DNA from: an uncultured Pseudohongiella sp.
GTDB lineage: Bacteria > Pseudomonadota > Gammaproteobacteria > Pseudomonadales > Pseudohongiellaceae
Direction: 5' to 3'
DNA length: 64,000 bases
Assembly (NCBI GenBank): GCA_951812715.1
Contig: OX638323.1
Location: forward strand, 186,001-250,000
The notes beneath the pieces are model-generated. The model was not told where the DNA came from. It ran no database searches and worked only from the letters and a program-made list of their open reading frames with translations. The number at the start of each line of letters is the position of its first letter. Within the stretch, counting starts at the first letter, position 1. The position numbers and the translations under genes were made by a program. Shown here piece after piece: positions 5,625 through 14,937 of the stretch.

Positions 5625-8318
5625 TCACAAATCCGAAGGAGGCCCGATTGTTTCGCTGAAAAGCGTGCATTGCAGGGCTTGGCAAGAGTTGTGACGGCGC
5701 AAGACGTAAGCTGCGGCGCCGGGATTGTTACACTCGCCACCGGCATAATCGTCGTTAGGGTCTGGAGTATTGCAGTAGGACATACTGACTGCGCCGGCGC
5801 CTATCCATCGGTAAGTGCGATGATAAACACCCAGGCCGGTTGTTGCTCGTGACAGCTCAAGGCAGAGCGTTACTGAACCGTCTTGGAGCGTGCGGTACTG
5901 TGTCATGGGAAGCCCATGCAAGACCGTATAACGGGAAGGCGTCCAGTTAGAATAATAGCAATCTACGGTAGGTTCGGGAGGAGGAACGGTAATCTCCCGG
6001 CTTTGAGTTTCCGGATTTGGGCAGTCGAGATCGGTTCCCAAATAATTGCGAGAGCGGGTTTGGGTATAAGTGCCCGGGGAAAGATATTGTTCATCCGGAG
6101 TCCAGACGCTCCACTGGCCGTAGTTTCCCGGATCGGAACAACCAATGTTGATAGTCTGGGTTTCAGTTTGTGGTGTTGGGCAGTCGGGGTCGGTGCCCAA
6201 GTAATCGCGAGTTCGAGTTTGGTCGTGATCGCCGGGAGGAAGCGTCGCGGCATCGGGAGCCCAAGCGGTCCATTGCCCATAGTTGCTCGGATCGGAGCAA
6301 ACAGGAGGAGGGGGCTCTGCAATTTCAATGGTTTGGACTTCGGTTTCCGAGGCGGGGCAGTCGGAGTCCGTGCCCAGATAATTGCGAGATCGGCTCTGCT
6401 CGTGGGTACCTGGGAGAAGCGTCGCGGGATCGGGAGCCCAAGCGGTCCATTGCCCATAGTTGCTCGGATCGGAGCAAACAGGAGGAGGGGGCTCTGCAAT
6501 TTCAATGGTTTGGACTTGGGTTTCCGAGGCGGGGCAGTCGGAGTCCGTGCCCAGATAATTGCGAGATCGGCTCTGCTCGTGGGTACCTGGGAGAAGCGTC
6601 GCGGGATCGGGAGCCCAAGCGGTCCATTGCCCATAGTTGCTCGGATCGGAGCAAACAGGAGGAGGGGGCTCTGCAATTTCAATGGTTTGGACTTGGGTTT
6701 CCGAGGCGGGACAGTTTGAGTCCGTGCCAAGATAATTGCGAGATCGGCTCTGCTCGTGGGTACCTGGGAGAAGCGTCGCGGCATCGGGAGCCCAAGCGCT
6801 CCAAGAGCCATAGTTGCTGGGATCGGAGCAAGCACCAGGAGTGGGCGGATCGATCACAATGAGTTGGGTTTCCGTTTCCGGAGAAGGGCAGTCGGAGTCC
6901 GCGCCCAAATAATCTCGAGATCGGCTTTGCTGGTGAGTGCCTGGATCAAGTGTTGCGGCATCCGGAATCCAGGCGGTCCACGACCCGAAATTGTTTGGAT
7001 CGGAGCATACCCCGGGGGTGGGGTCTGTAACGTTAATGGTCTGGGTTTGGGTCTGAGAGGCGTCACAGTCGGAGTCGACGCCGAGATAATCGCGAGACCG
7101 AGTCTGGGTATGAGTGCCTGGGGGAAGCGTCGCGGCATCGGGATTCCAGGTGCTCCATAGCCCATAGTTATTGGGATCTGAGCAAACACCAGGAGTGGGC
7201 GGCTCGATCACAATGAGCCGGGTTTCGGTCTCCGGAGAGGGGCAGTCCGAGTCTTTGCCCAGATAATCGCGAGATCGACTTTGCTGATGGGTGCCTGGGG
7301 CAAGTGACGCGGGGTCGGGGGCCCAGTTACCCCAGGCCCCATAGTTGTCTGGATCCGAGCACACAGGGCCAACAGGTTTTGTCCCCGTCAATCTTTTGCG
7401 TTCTGTTTCGGCTTCGCAATCGCCGTTGAGATCCTCGCGAGTGCGGTCTGCCCAGAATAATTGCCCGTCGTTAATCGTCTCGGGGTCTGGATCCCAGGCG
7501 GACCATTGTCCCCAATTGGCAGAGTCCGGACAGCTTAAAGTTGGGTCTGTAGGCTGTTGGTCGCCGATTGCTGGCCGGGAGTCTGATTGGGATGTTGCGC
7601 AAACGGTCCAGGGATCGTTGCTGGGGGTGCCTTGGCGGGCGCGTGTTTGGGTAAATGCCTGGCCCACGGGTATGGTGGATGGATCCGGAGACCAGGCGGA
7701 CCATTCTCCCCATTCGGTTTCACATGATTGACTGCGGGTGGTCATTTGCGTGTCGCAGCCACCAGGCCAGGCCAGAATGACATCGCCGCTGGACGTGACA
7801 TGTGTGGCCGGGGAAAGGGTGCAATCGCTGCGCTCGGTGAAGCCGACCAGGTTGGATCCCTGTGTGGGCGCCAGATACCAATCCGACCAAATTTCTGAGT
7901 ATTGGTATGCAGAGGCGTATGATCGCCTGGGACTGGAGAACTGATCCGGACCCGAATTATAAAAGTGGCCCGGGTCATGCAGGAGAATCACCATGGCGCC
8001 AGGACTATTATCGGCGTGCGGGCGGTTTTCGAACCGAAAGCAATTCTTGCCGGTGGGGCCGTCATCCGGCGGCGTGAAATTGCTCGGTGAGTAGGAACAG
8101 ATTTCGGTGTCGTTCTGACCAGGCGGCACGAGCACGACTTTTGGGTCTCGATCGGGATCAGTCAGATCCTGAAAACGGGCGGTATCACCTGTGCGCGTTA
8201 CGGGTTCTGGCCATGATTCCTGGGCGATTGCGTTATCGACCAATAGGCAGGTGGACGCAAGTACGGCCGCGATGACGGATAGGGCGGTAAAGGGGTTGAG
8301 GATATGGATGTTTTTCAT
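5625..8318 (-). CDS. Secreted protein with ten thrombospondin-type-1-like repeats (pilus adhesin candidate)
   Basis: An 897-residue protein. Signal peptide at residues 1-32 (ending NAIA-QES), then a unique domain to about 198. Ten tandem repeats of about 53-64 residues follow (about 199-786), most exactly 59 residues long with core CSDPSNYGQWTAWAPD, PGTHEQSRSRNYLG and a second Cys. A unique C-terminal domain with Cys pairs ends it. The W-x-x-W and S/T-R-S-R spacing resembles thrombospondin type-1 repeats. Three internal copies are nearly identical at DNA level. ATG 8318 has AGGA 7 nt upstream. The gene lies 9 bp after the PilV-like prepilin, where R64 carries its mate-recognition adhesin tail, so a role in binding recipient or host surfaces is a reasonable inference. 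Function is unproven. Confidence 0.75.
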   Translation of the reverse strand: MKNIHILNPFTALSVIAAVLASTCLLVDNAIAQESWPEPVTRTGDTARFQDLTDPDRDPKVVLVPPGQNDTEICSYSPSNFTPPDDGPTGKNCFRFENRPHADNSPGAMVILLHDPGHFYNSGPDQFSSPRRSYASAYQYSEIWSDWYLAPTQGSNLVGFTERSDCTLSPATHVTSSGDVILAWPGGCDTQMTTRSQSCETEWGEWSAWSPDPSTIPVGQAFTQTRARQGTPSNDPWTVCATSQSDSRPAIGDQQPTDPTLSCPDSANWGQWSAWDPDPETINDGQLFWADRTREDLNGDCEAETERKRLTGTKPVGPVCSDPDNYGAWGNWAPDPASLAPGTHQQSRSRDYLGKDSDCPSPETETRLIVIEPPTPGVCSDPNNYGLWSTWNPDAATLPPGTHTQTRSRDYLGVDSDCDASQTQTQTINVTDPTPGVCSDPNNFGSWTAWIPDAATLDPGTHQQSRSRDYLGADSDCPSPETETQLIVIDPPTPGACSDPSNYGSWSAWAPDAATLLPGTHEQSRSRNYLGTDSNCPASETQVQTIEIAEPPPPVCSDPSNYGQWTAWAPDPATLLPGTHEQSRSRNYLGTDSDCPASETQVQTIEIAEPPPPVCSDPSNYGQWTAWAPDPATLLPGTHEQSRSRNYLGTDSDCPASETEVQTIEIAEPPPPVCSDPSNYGQWTAWAPDAATLPPGDHDQTRTRDYLGTDPDCPTPQTETQTINIGCSDPGNYGQWSVWTPDEQYLSPGTYTQTRSRNYLGTDLDCPNPETQSREITVPPPEPTVDCYYSNWTPSRYTVLHGLPMTQYRTLQDGSVTLCLELSRATTGLGVYHRTYRWIGAGAVSMSYCNTPDPNDDYAGGECNNPGAAAYVLRRHNSCQALQCTLFSETIGPPSDL
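5963..7724 (-). repeat. Tandem 177-bp coding repeats
   Basis: The repeat core begins at 6241, 6418, 6595 and 6772, exactly 177 bp (59 codons) apart. Copies between about 6240 and 6830 are nearly identical, while outer copies have diverged. This indicates recent internal duplication and makes copy-number change by recombination likely. Confidence 0.9.
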
Positions 8319-8327
8319 AGCAGGTTC

Positions 8328-9146
8328 CTATTGCACGATGCGCAGATCATCGGTTGCGAGCGTGGTAATAATGGCGCTGGGCGCATTGATGTTGCCGAGT
8401 TCGCTCAATTCGATTGGGGCTATTGGGTCGCCCACGGTTGCCGAACGGGAAATGATCATGCCGGCATTGGAGATCGTTGTGGAATTGATGGTGCCGGCGT
8501 TAGTGAGGTTGCCACCGGACAGATCGATGACGGTAGGTTGTGCGGTCTGAGTCTGTATTTGCTGGAAATCGAATGTAAGAACGCCGGTAATTCGACGAGT
8601 GGCATCGAGATCGAGCAGAGCAAGATGTTCGCCGTCGATGCCGGGGGCGGCATAGTTGACGTTAACGCGTATGTCGGCGAGGTCAGTGTTGTCGATCGCG
8701 GCGAGGCCGCCGAAGGCTAGTGACAGGGAGTTAGCCTGGGCAAGGTCCGGCGCTTGGGCGCTAATGGTAATCATTGCGCCGTTTGGTATGGTCTCTATGG
8801 TCAGGCCATAGCCGTTTTGATTCGCGCCGGCGGCCATGAAGTTATTGGCGATGAGTTCGTCCATGTCGTCAGGCCAGCAATTGGCGCGAGCAGCCAGGCA
8901 GGCAGCTTCCTGGGCGTCGACCTGAGCGCTGTAAAATGATTTTGCCGCTTGTGCCGTTTCGTTAATCTGGGACACAGTGGCGTTTCTGAGCAAAGTGAGT
9001 TGCAGACGAGTGGCAATAGGCGTTAACTGAATCATGATTATGGAGAGGATGAACAATGCAAGCGTTGCTCCGAATAACGTAACTCCGGACTGGCGTTTGA
9101 CGAGTTTGCTAGGCGGCCGAGGATCAGAAGCAGGTGCTGTTGGCAT
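8328..9146 (-). CDS. Type IV prepilin-like protein, PilV-like
   Basis: About 272 residues from ATG 9146, which has GGAGAAACC before it; it overlaps the upstream gene by 23 bp. A short basic leader ends in KLVKRQSG, followed by the hydrophobic stretch VTLFGATLALFILSIIMIQ, as in type IV prepilins cleaved after Gly. The usual Glu at +5 is absent. The middle carries CLAARANCWPDDMDEL, also seen in the truncated gene at 1-367. The C-terminus is Thr/Asn/Ile-rich (GGNLTNAGTINSTTISNAG) and may be a repetitive stalk. Its place after PilS and before a large secreted repeat protein suggests a PilV-type tip subunit. No prepilin peptidase gene is visible in the window. Confidence 0.6.
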   Translation of the reverse strand: MPTAPASDPRPPSKLVKRQSGVTLFGATLALFILSIIMIQLTPIATRLQLTLLRNATVSQINETAQAAKSFYSAQVDAQEAACLAARANCWPDDMDELIANNFMAAGANQNGYGLTIETIPNGAMITISAQAPDLAQANSLSLAFGGLAAIDNTDLADIRVNVNYAAPGIDGEHLALLDLDATRRITGVLTFDFQQIQTQTAQPTVIDLSGGNLTNAGTINSTTISNAGMIISRSATVGDPIAPIELSELGNINAPSAIITTLATDDLRIVQ

Positions 9147-9594
9147 TGGTTTCTCCGGTGGTATTGACGACCATGTTTGGTAGTGAGACCAGGCGGCCGC
9201 GCGAAATCGGTATGGCGAGGCGGTTCGGTGGTTGAATCTGTCCACCCAGTACGAATTGGATTCGGCGGCGAATTGAGAGGTCGTCGATGATGACGAGGGT
9301 CGCGGATTGGTTGGGTCCCACCTCATATTGCCATGTAAACAGGTTTATGGCGGGATCGATGGCGTTCATAGTCGCTGGAAAAACATTGGTGTCGGACAGC
9401 ACAGCGGCGGAATCGTGAATAGTGCCGGGTGTCTCGTCGCAATGCAGCGCACGGTAGTGCTGCAGGGATTCTCTCAGTGAATACGCGGCGATGCGGATAG
9501 TCGTTGTGTCAAAAAACGCGTACATAGCAGGCGTCGCCAGAACGATGGCCAGTGAGGTCAAGGCTAGTACCGCGGCTGCGCTGGGAATCGTCAT
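9124..9594 (-). CDS. Minor pilin / pseudopilin-like protein
   Basis: A 156-residue protein with an N-terminal hydrophobic helix (AAAVLALTSLAIVLATPAMYAFF) and no clear basic leader peptide. The rest is predicted mainly beta, with two Cys that could pair (DE near CDETPG and the C-terminal TCF). It starts 3 bp after the stop of the PilS-like gene and overlaps the next gene. Position between two prepilin-like genes supports a minor pilin or assembly factor; no family was recognised from sequence alone. Confidence 0.5.
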   Translation of the reverse strand: MTIPSAAAVLALTSLAIVLATPAMYAFFDTTTIRIAAYSLRESLQHYRALHCDETPGTIHDSAAVLSDTNVFPATMNAIDPAINLFTWQYEVGPNQSATLVIIDDLSIRRRIQFVLGGQIQPPNRLAIPISRGRLVSLPNMVVNTTGETNANSTCF

Positions 9595-9597
9595 GGT

Positions 9598-10047
9598 TCA
9601 CTCAATGGTTGCGGTCAAGACGCCTGCGGCGCTGCAGGCGGTCGGATTGGCGGCTATGAGCCAGGGATAATTGATGATCCGCTGTCTTACGTATTGGCAA
9701 GAGGCCTGATCGGGAAACGTGTAGCTGAGTTGCCAGTTGGTGCCCGTAACCGCGATGGTAATGGGGGTGCCGTATACGTTGTTTGCATTTTCGATTGTGG
9801 TTTCCGCGATCAAATTTGTCTGGTCAAGCCCGGTGTAGACAAATCCCCGGATTACGCCCATTTGATGCATGGAATTGAGCCAGTAAGTAACCTCGTTGAA
9901 TGCTGATTGATTCCGCTGGTCCGCGGTCAAAGTGATATATATCGCATAGGAAGAGAAGGCCAAAGCGGCGGCAATAGCGAGGTAAAACACAGCGCTAGCC
10001 ATGGACATGCCAGCTTGTTTTCGGAGGTTCGGTCGAAGTTTTTTCAT
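9598..10047 (-). CDS. pilS: Type IVb major prepilin, PilS-like
   Basis: A 149-residue prepilin. ATG 10047 is chosen over an upstream start because AAGGAG sits 8 nt before it. The leader KKLRPNLRKQAG is cleaved after Gly, giving a mature N-terminus MSMASAVFYLAIAAALAFSS, as in R64 PilS (type IVb pilins often begin with a residue other than Phe). Two Cys near the C-terminus (SCQYV, TACSA) are placed like the pilin D-region disulfide. It follows the PilR-like gene in the order known from IncI1 thin pili. It should be exported and built into a conjugative thin pilus. Confidence 0.7.
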   Translation of the reverse strand: MKKLRPNLRKQAGMSMASAVFYLAIAAALAFSSYAIYITLTADQRNQSAFNEVTYWLNSMHQMGVIRGFVYTGLDQTNLIAETTIENANNVYGTPITIAVTGTNWQLSYTFPDQASCQYVRQRIINYPWLIAANPTACSAAGVLTATIE

Positions 10048-10073
10048 AAAATTATCTCCTTCAGTTGTAAACA

Positions 10074-11126
10074 TCAGTATGTGTCGAGTAGTTGCATTCC
10101 GCCGCCCAGCGCGAGAACCATCGCAAAAACCAACAAAATGCCAACCAGTGAATAAAGCATCAATTTGGTGGATTGTGAGAATCGCTTGAGTTGCAGGCGG
10201 GTTTTCGCGGTGAGCTGATCTACTACGGCGCCTGCGGCGGCGTGGTGTTCTTCGAGGGTGTTTGAGGCGGTCAATCCGCGATATAGAGACATCTCCGCCG
10301 CGGACAGAATATCGGTGCTGGCCAGTGATTCGCGTAATGTGGAGCCGTGCGAGAGCGAATATCGTATGGCGCTAAATTGTTTCTGGCGTAGGGGAGTGGC
10401 CCCATACATGCGAGAAAGCTCGTCAAAGAGGGAGGGAACATTGATGGCTGCGCCGCCCTTTGCCGCGGAGCTGGTCAGAATGCGGAAAGTAGTGAACAGG
10501 TCAATCGCATACAGAGAGTCGTTGAAACGATAGAGACCAAGACGTTTGAGTTTTTGTCGAACTGCCGAGGTGCTGTTTTGATACGCGAGGTATAAATAGA
10601 CGTTGAGGCCGATGGTGATCAAAATCGGGTAGCGGTAGACAGTGAGGAATTCACCGATCGCGTAAAACTGGCTTGTGGAAAAATCGATGCCCGCGGTAAC
10701 CAGCGAATCGTTGTACGAATACAGTGCGCATGCGGCCGTAATCAAAAGGGCAAGCGTAATCCATTCGGCGGCCAGTGAAAGGAAAACGGCGTGATAGAAG
10801 CTGATGGGGGTTTTGGGATTGATAATGTGGTCGATGAATTCATGCACACTGTTGTGCCGTTGCGCGAGCACCAGGAGTTCGCTACGTCGAGCGCCCAAGT
10901 AGTAGGCGTAGTTTTCGGCAAAAAATTGCGTTGTGGGACTCAGGGATCGGCGAGCCAGCTCGCGGATGTATCGATTTGCGTCTGTTTGAAGATCTCTGAA
11001 GATAGCTGGATAAGTGCGGCCGCTGCGCAGTTGGGCGGAAACAATTGCCAGGAAAATGGCCTGATCGTCTGAATCAAAGAGAATCTGACGAGTAACCCAG
11101 CTTCCTATTACTGAGGCCATTTTCAT
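10074..11126 (-). CDS. pilR: Pilus inner-membrane platform protein, PilR-like (GspF family)
   Basis: A 350-residue protein with two GspF-type helical domains (residues about 20-115 and 200-320) and three membrane segments at about 120-140, 165-190 and 325-345, the usual topology of type II secretion F/PilC/PilR platform proteins. It overlaps the ATPase gene by 4 bp (ATGA), so the two are probably translationally coupled. It would anchor the ATPase and transfer its motion to the growing pilus. Confidence 0.75.
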   Translation of the reverse strand: MKMASVIGSWVTRQILFDSDDQAIFLAIVSAQLRSGRTYPAIFRDLQTDANRYIRELARRSLSPTTQFFAENYAYYLGARRSELLVLAQRHNSVHEFIDHIINPKTPISFYHAVFLSLAAEWITLALLITAACALYSYNDSLVTAGIDFSTSQFYAIGEFLTVYRYPILITIGLNVYLYLAYQNSTSAVRQKLKRLGLYRFNDSLYAIDLFTTFRILTSSAAKGGAAINVPSLFDELSRMYGATPLRQKQFSAIRYSLSHGSTLRESLASTDILSAAEMSLYRGLTASNTLEEHHAAAGAVVDQLTAKTRLQLKRFSQSTKLMLYSLVGILLVFAMVLALGGGMQLLDTY

Positions 11127-12751
11127 GTTGAATTTTTCCGTGGCAGGGATGTAATTTTGGTTTTTGAATCGTGCATGCGCAGCAATTTGGATTGGGTAAA
11201 GCGGCCGAGTTCACGCTCTGCGTGATGTGGATCGATTTCTCCCCGCAGCACGCGGTCGCTGGCATGGTGGTGGATATTGGTTATGCCGTTTTCTTTGGCA
11301 TATTTAAACCAGGGGAGGGGATTGGAATCGTAGAGTATTTTTCGCGCGAGTTGCAGCACCTCGGCGGTGATTTCAACGGCCTCGGCGATCAATATCCGAG
11401 AAACAACGCCAGTGTGATTACAAGCGGAGCAGCCGGTAGAATTGTGATAGCGAATTCGCGAGAGGCGGTCTTCACCGAACAGCAGTCTCCAGCGCGCGTT
11501 TGTGTTCGGCTGCGGAGACGTATCGAGCGAGCATTGATCGCACAGCCTCGGCATTAGTCTTTGCGATATGAATCCGCGCAGAAAACCCCAAGAAACAATT
11601 TCTCGTCTGGAAAGATCGAACAGCCGTAAGCGCTCCAAGGCGGCGACGAAGTCGGTGGTATGCATTGTGGTTATTACCATTTTTCCCTGACTCGTAAGCT
11701 GGAGTGCTGCGCGGGCGCTGGATTCGTCTCGCATTTCCGTTAGTGCGAGCAGGTCGGGATCTTGCCTGAGTGTCGATCCTAGATATTGCTTCAGGTGATG
11801 CTCTTTTCCGCCCGGATATTTTTCCGACAATTCGAAATGAGCCGTTAGGTCAAGATGAGTCTCAATGGGGTCTCCTATTTCGATGATATGGACGTCGGAT
11901 GGCATTAGGGCCAACATTGAGGATTGCGTTGAACTTTTGCCGCTGTTTGTAGGCCCATTTATGCAGACTAATCCCGCGCGAGCTGAGAGTATGGACTGGA
12001 TAGTGCGTTGCTGCTGGTCGGTGTAGCCGGTCTGGTTGAGCGTGCGGATTTCCAACGGATCACGAATCCGCGCGACGAACATGGTACCGCCGCGAATTTC
12101 GGGGGCTTCGGTTATTCTAACCATGTAGCGGGCGCCAGCGGCGGAGTGGTAGAAAGAGCCGTGATTGATTGCATTTTCGGTTCTGTGAATGTGTTTGTGC
12201 TTGTTCCAGATAGAGCGAATCAGAGTATCTCCGGTGTGGTAATCCCAAGCATTAGTTGCCACCAAAACACCGTTGATTCGCATTCGAACCGACGTTCGTT
12301 TGTTGTGGTTATCGGTGAGTATGTGCAAATCACTTGCGCCACGATCGATCATGTGATCCAGCAGCTCATCCACCATCTCGTTCGACTCTTCGGTCGGGTG
12401 GCTTGCCACGGCGCCAGCCGCGTCTGATACGTTGCCGTGTTGGGAGTCTGAGTGAGATTGTGAACGGTGCGCTTGAAAGCTTTGCCAGACGGCTGAGTCA
12501 ACTGGATGTATATCCGGGGTCACGGAATAGTTGCCTGGCAGGCCGCGAATCAACAACACAATTTCCTGCAAGGATCTGCGAAAGGAAATATCGTGGGAGT
12601 GTGTGAATTTGCGGAACCACACGTTCCAGCTTGAATCAACGAAGACATCGAGTGCGCGTTGCTCGATGAAGAGAGCGATTTGTGGACAATCCGCTGGCGC
12701 GAGGGCCTTTAGCCTGTTGTAGTCCATTATGGGTTCGTGATTATCGGTCAT
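11123..12751 (-). CDS. pilQ: Type IV pilus assembly ATPase, PilQ-like (GspE/PilB family)
   Basis: A 542-residue secretion ATPase. The start MTDNHEPIMDYN at 12751 overlaps the preceding stop by 4 bp. Motifs in order: Walker A GPTNSGKSST, Asp box near IIEIGDPIE, Walker B region LLALTEMRDESSARAAL, His box TTMHTTD, and a four-Cys zinc site (CDQC and CSACNHTG). These mark the PilB/GspE branch rather than VirB11. It should power polymerisation of the PilS pilus at the inner membrane. A separate VirB11-like ATPase at 24180-25148 presumably serves the T4SS. Confidence 0.85.
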   Translation of the reverse strand: MTDNHEPIMDYNRLKALAPADCPQIALFIEQRALDVFVDSSWNVWFRKFTHSHDISFRRSLQEIVLLIRGLPGNYSVTPDIHPVDSAVWQSFQAHRSQSHSDSQHGNVSDAAGAVASHPTEESNEMVDELLDHMIDRGASDLHILTDNHNKRTSVRMRINGVLVATNAWDYHTGDTLIRSIWNKHKHIHRTENAINHGSFYHSAAGARYMVRITEAPEIRGGTMFVARIRDPLEIRTLNQTGYTDQQQRTIQSILSARAGLVCINGPTNSGKSSTQSSMLALMPSDVHIIEIGDPIETHLDLTAHFELSEKYPGGKEHHLKQYLGSTLRQDPDLLALTEMRDESSARAALQLTSQGKMVITTMHTTDFVAALERLRLFDLSRREIVSWGFLRGFISQRLMPRLCDQCSLDTSPQPNTNARWRLLFGEDRLSRIRYHNSTGCSACNHTGVVSRILIAEAVEITAEVLQLARKILYDSNPLPWFKYAKENGITNIHHHASDRVLRGEIDPHHAERELGRFTQSKLLRMHDSKTKITSLPRKNST

Positions 12752-13728
12752 TGCACGTTTCCGGCTTCTTCCCAATGCCATGGTAGGCGGCGGATCTGTC
12801 CCTCGTGCTCCAGCACGATTCTTTGGATCGGGTTGGTTTCGCTTCCTTCGGTTTCGACGCCCAGCAGAGTGATTGATGCGCCATTAGGATCTGTTATGGA
12901 TTCACCAGGCCAGAGCACGTGGCGACGGCGATTGATAGAGATGATGGCCTTCTCGCTTTGTCCCCAGTCGGTTTCGGGCTGGGCGGTGATAGGGACGATG
13001 CTGAAAGCAATGGGTGGAGGCGGCGAAGGTGGAGTTATGGGGGCCTGATTAACGGGCGCCGGCTCAGGCCGTGCAGAGACATTGGGGAAATCGGGCGAGT
13101 CTAGCTGTTGCGTGGGCTCGGGATCAGGCAGTTCATCGGGCGGTGGCGTTGCCGGTGCTGCGTCTTGGAGCATAGTGAAAAGACTTGCCATACGGACGTA
13201 CAGCTTGTTGTCCTCGGGCCGGAGACTTTGGAGCAAGTTAAGGAAGGCCTGATCGTGTCCGTTAGCGGCGATTTGGTCCAGAAGGACAACCAGATCCCGT
13301 GCGAGCATGGCCGTGGAATGGTCTGTTGCGATTGCCATCCGCAGGTCTGTATTGATTGGCAATTGCAGTATTTCCGTGACTGTTGTGGCGTATTCAGGTG
13401 CTGAAGACGATGTATCGGTAACAATGGGAGCAGGTACAGATAACAGCGGTTGGTCTGTGGTCGCCGGCAGCGGTTCGTTGGGGGCGAAATCTATTTCGGG
13501 TTCGGGCGAATCCTGGACGTTGATTGAATCTTCTGGAAAATCTGCAATGTCGGTTTGGGGCGCCGCATTTATCGCTTGCAGCGCTTCAAGCAACGATTCG
13601 GGATCGGCCGGCGCGGGGGGTGGGTCTTGGGCGTAGGCGAGGCCCATCATGACACCGGAGAGAAAGGCAATCAGCGCTAACAAGAGCAAATTCAAGAACA
13701 GAAAATGTCGTGGCTTTGAATGTTTCAT
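12748..13728 (-). CDS. Pilus assembly protein, PilP-like
   Basis: A 326-residue inner-membrane-anchored protein: basic N-terminus, membrane helix at about 9-33, then a long Pro/Asp/Glu-rich periplasmic linker. A compact C-terminal domain carries INRRRHVLWPGESITDPNGA. A short periplasmic domain at the end of a disordered linker is typical of PilP proteins that dock to the secretin. It has 4-bp overlaps on both sides (PilO-like and PilQ-like genes). The call rests mainly on position and architecture. Confidence 0.55.
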   Translation of the reverse strand: MKHSKPRHFLFLNLLLLALIAFLSGVMMGLAYAQDPPPAPADPESLLEALQAINAAPQTDIADFPEDSINVQDSPEPEIDFAPNEPLPATTDQPLLSVPAPIVTDTSSSAPEYATTVTEILQLPINTDLRMAIATDHSTAMLARDLVVLLDQIAANGHDQAFLNLLQSLRPEDNKLYVRMASLFTMLQDAAPATPPPDELPDPEPTQQLDSPDFPNVSARPEPAPVNQAPITPPSPPPPIAFSIVPITAQPETDWGQSEKAIISINRRRHVLWPGESITDPNGASITLLGVETEGSETNPIQRIVLEHEGQIRRLPWHWEEAGNVQ

Positions 13729-14927
13729 TGTGGTTGTCCCGAGATTTGAAGCGTTAGCGTGCTTTCATTGGGCAGGATGCCCGCACCATAGGATATGAAT
13801 AGGGTGTCGACGCTCGCCGGGCGACCGCGCAAGGGTTCAGCCAGGTGGCGTAGAGCGGGATATCCGGGCAAAGAGGAAACGAGCACAATTTGGCTGGTAT
13901 TGCGACCGGCCGCGGATGTCGGATCGCTCATGGTGTAGTCGAAGGACGCCAATTCTGTGGCGTGCTGCAAGGCGAGGAGCGTGTCCGCGTATGGCGGCAG
14001 CGGGAAGATGTTTGGGGAAAAGGCAGTTTCGGGCGCCTGGACGCGCCATCCGGAGGCGGTGAACGAGATCGTCAAATTGGCCGACGTGGTATCGGCGATT
14101 AGTTGTTGGAGTGTCGCGGCGGGTGGAATCGATCCTGCGATGATAACGCCGTCGCCGGCACGGTACTGGACCGTGCGCAAATACTTGTCCGCGAAATAGC
14201 TGAGCTCCGGCAGTAGGGAGTCGAGATACAAGAGCTGATGGTATGCAAGATCAGAGCCCTGAGGTGGCCCTAAGTCAATGATCTCCGTTATTGGCAAGGG
14301 ATCCGAGGAAAAAAGTTGATTCACGAGAAAATATAGAATTGCCATGCTAAGCGCGGCCGCACCGGCAATTCGATAGATGAGGCCGGATGTTGGCAGTCCG
14401 TTTCGTAGCAACTCGTAGGAGATTCGCCGCAGCTTGTATTTGGCGAGGGAATTCGCGGTAACGGTAATGCCGGGGACAGTATCAGTGAAGCGTTCGGTGT
14501 AAGCGCCGGCGGCAAGCACGATACAGGAAGCATCGGAGAGCAACGAAACCGCTTCGGTGAGCTGTATGATTTTTTCAGACCCTGATTCTATCGTGCGGAA
14601 ATCCTGGGAGTATGTTGCCTGATAGACGCATGCGTCGAATGGCAACAGGATGTAACGAGCGGACTGCGGGATCTCAATATCCTGGAGAAGATCGTCAAGC
14701 AATAGTGAAGGCACCGCGCCAGGGAACGGTGCGATGAATGCCTGGTTTCCTATGATGCGCGCATAACCGGCATTCAAGCTGGCAGCGTATCTTGCGGTTT
14801 CGCGTCCGCGAGCAAGTCGCGATCCTTTCGGCAGTGTCTGGTATGGAGCTCCGAGGATCAGCGATACGCGCTGACCATTGATCGCGTCGTCAACTTGTTG
14901 GAGAGTGTTAATTGATGAAGGCGTCAT
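13725..14927 (-). CDS. Pilus assembly protein, PilO-like
   Basis: A 400-residue protein with one internal membrane helix at about 193-213 (AGAAALSMAILYFLVNQLF) between a cytoplasmic N-terminal half and a periplasmic C-terminal half, the layout of IncI-type PilO (functionally like PilM/N/O fusion). It is encoded between the secretin and PilP-like genes, overlapping the latter by 4 bp, exactly where pilO lies in R64. No catalytic motif is seen. Confidence 0.6.
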   Translation of the reverse strand: MTPSSINTLQQVDDAINGQRVSLILGAPYQTLPKGSRLARGRETARYAASLNAGYARIIGNQAFIAPFPGAVPSLLLDDLLQDIEIPQSARYILLPFDACVYQATYSQDFRTIESGSEKIIQLTEAVSLLSDASCIVLAAGAYTERFTDTVPGITVTANSLAKYKLRRISYELLRNGLPTSGLIYRIAGAAALSMAILYFLVNQLFSSDPLPITEIIDLGPPQGSDLAYHQLLYLDSLLPELSYFADKYLRTVQYRAGDGVIIAGSIPPAATLQQLIADTTSANLTISFTASGWRVQAPETAFSPNIFPLPPYADTLLALQHATELASFDYTMSDPTSAAGRNTSQIVLVSSLPGYPALRHLAEPLRGRPASVDTLFISYGAGILPNESTLTLQISGQPQ

Positions 14928-14937
14928 GGATTACCCT

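Noticed and set aside
5883..7160. Long plus-strand frames opposite the repeat protein
   Set aside because: They arise from the periodic repeat and its stop-free reverse frame; no start signals.
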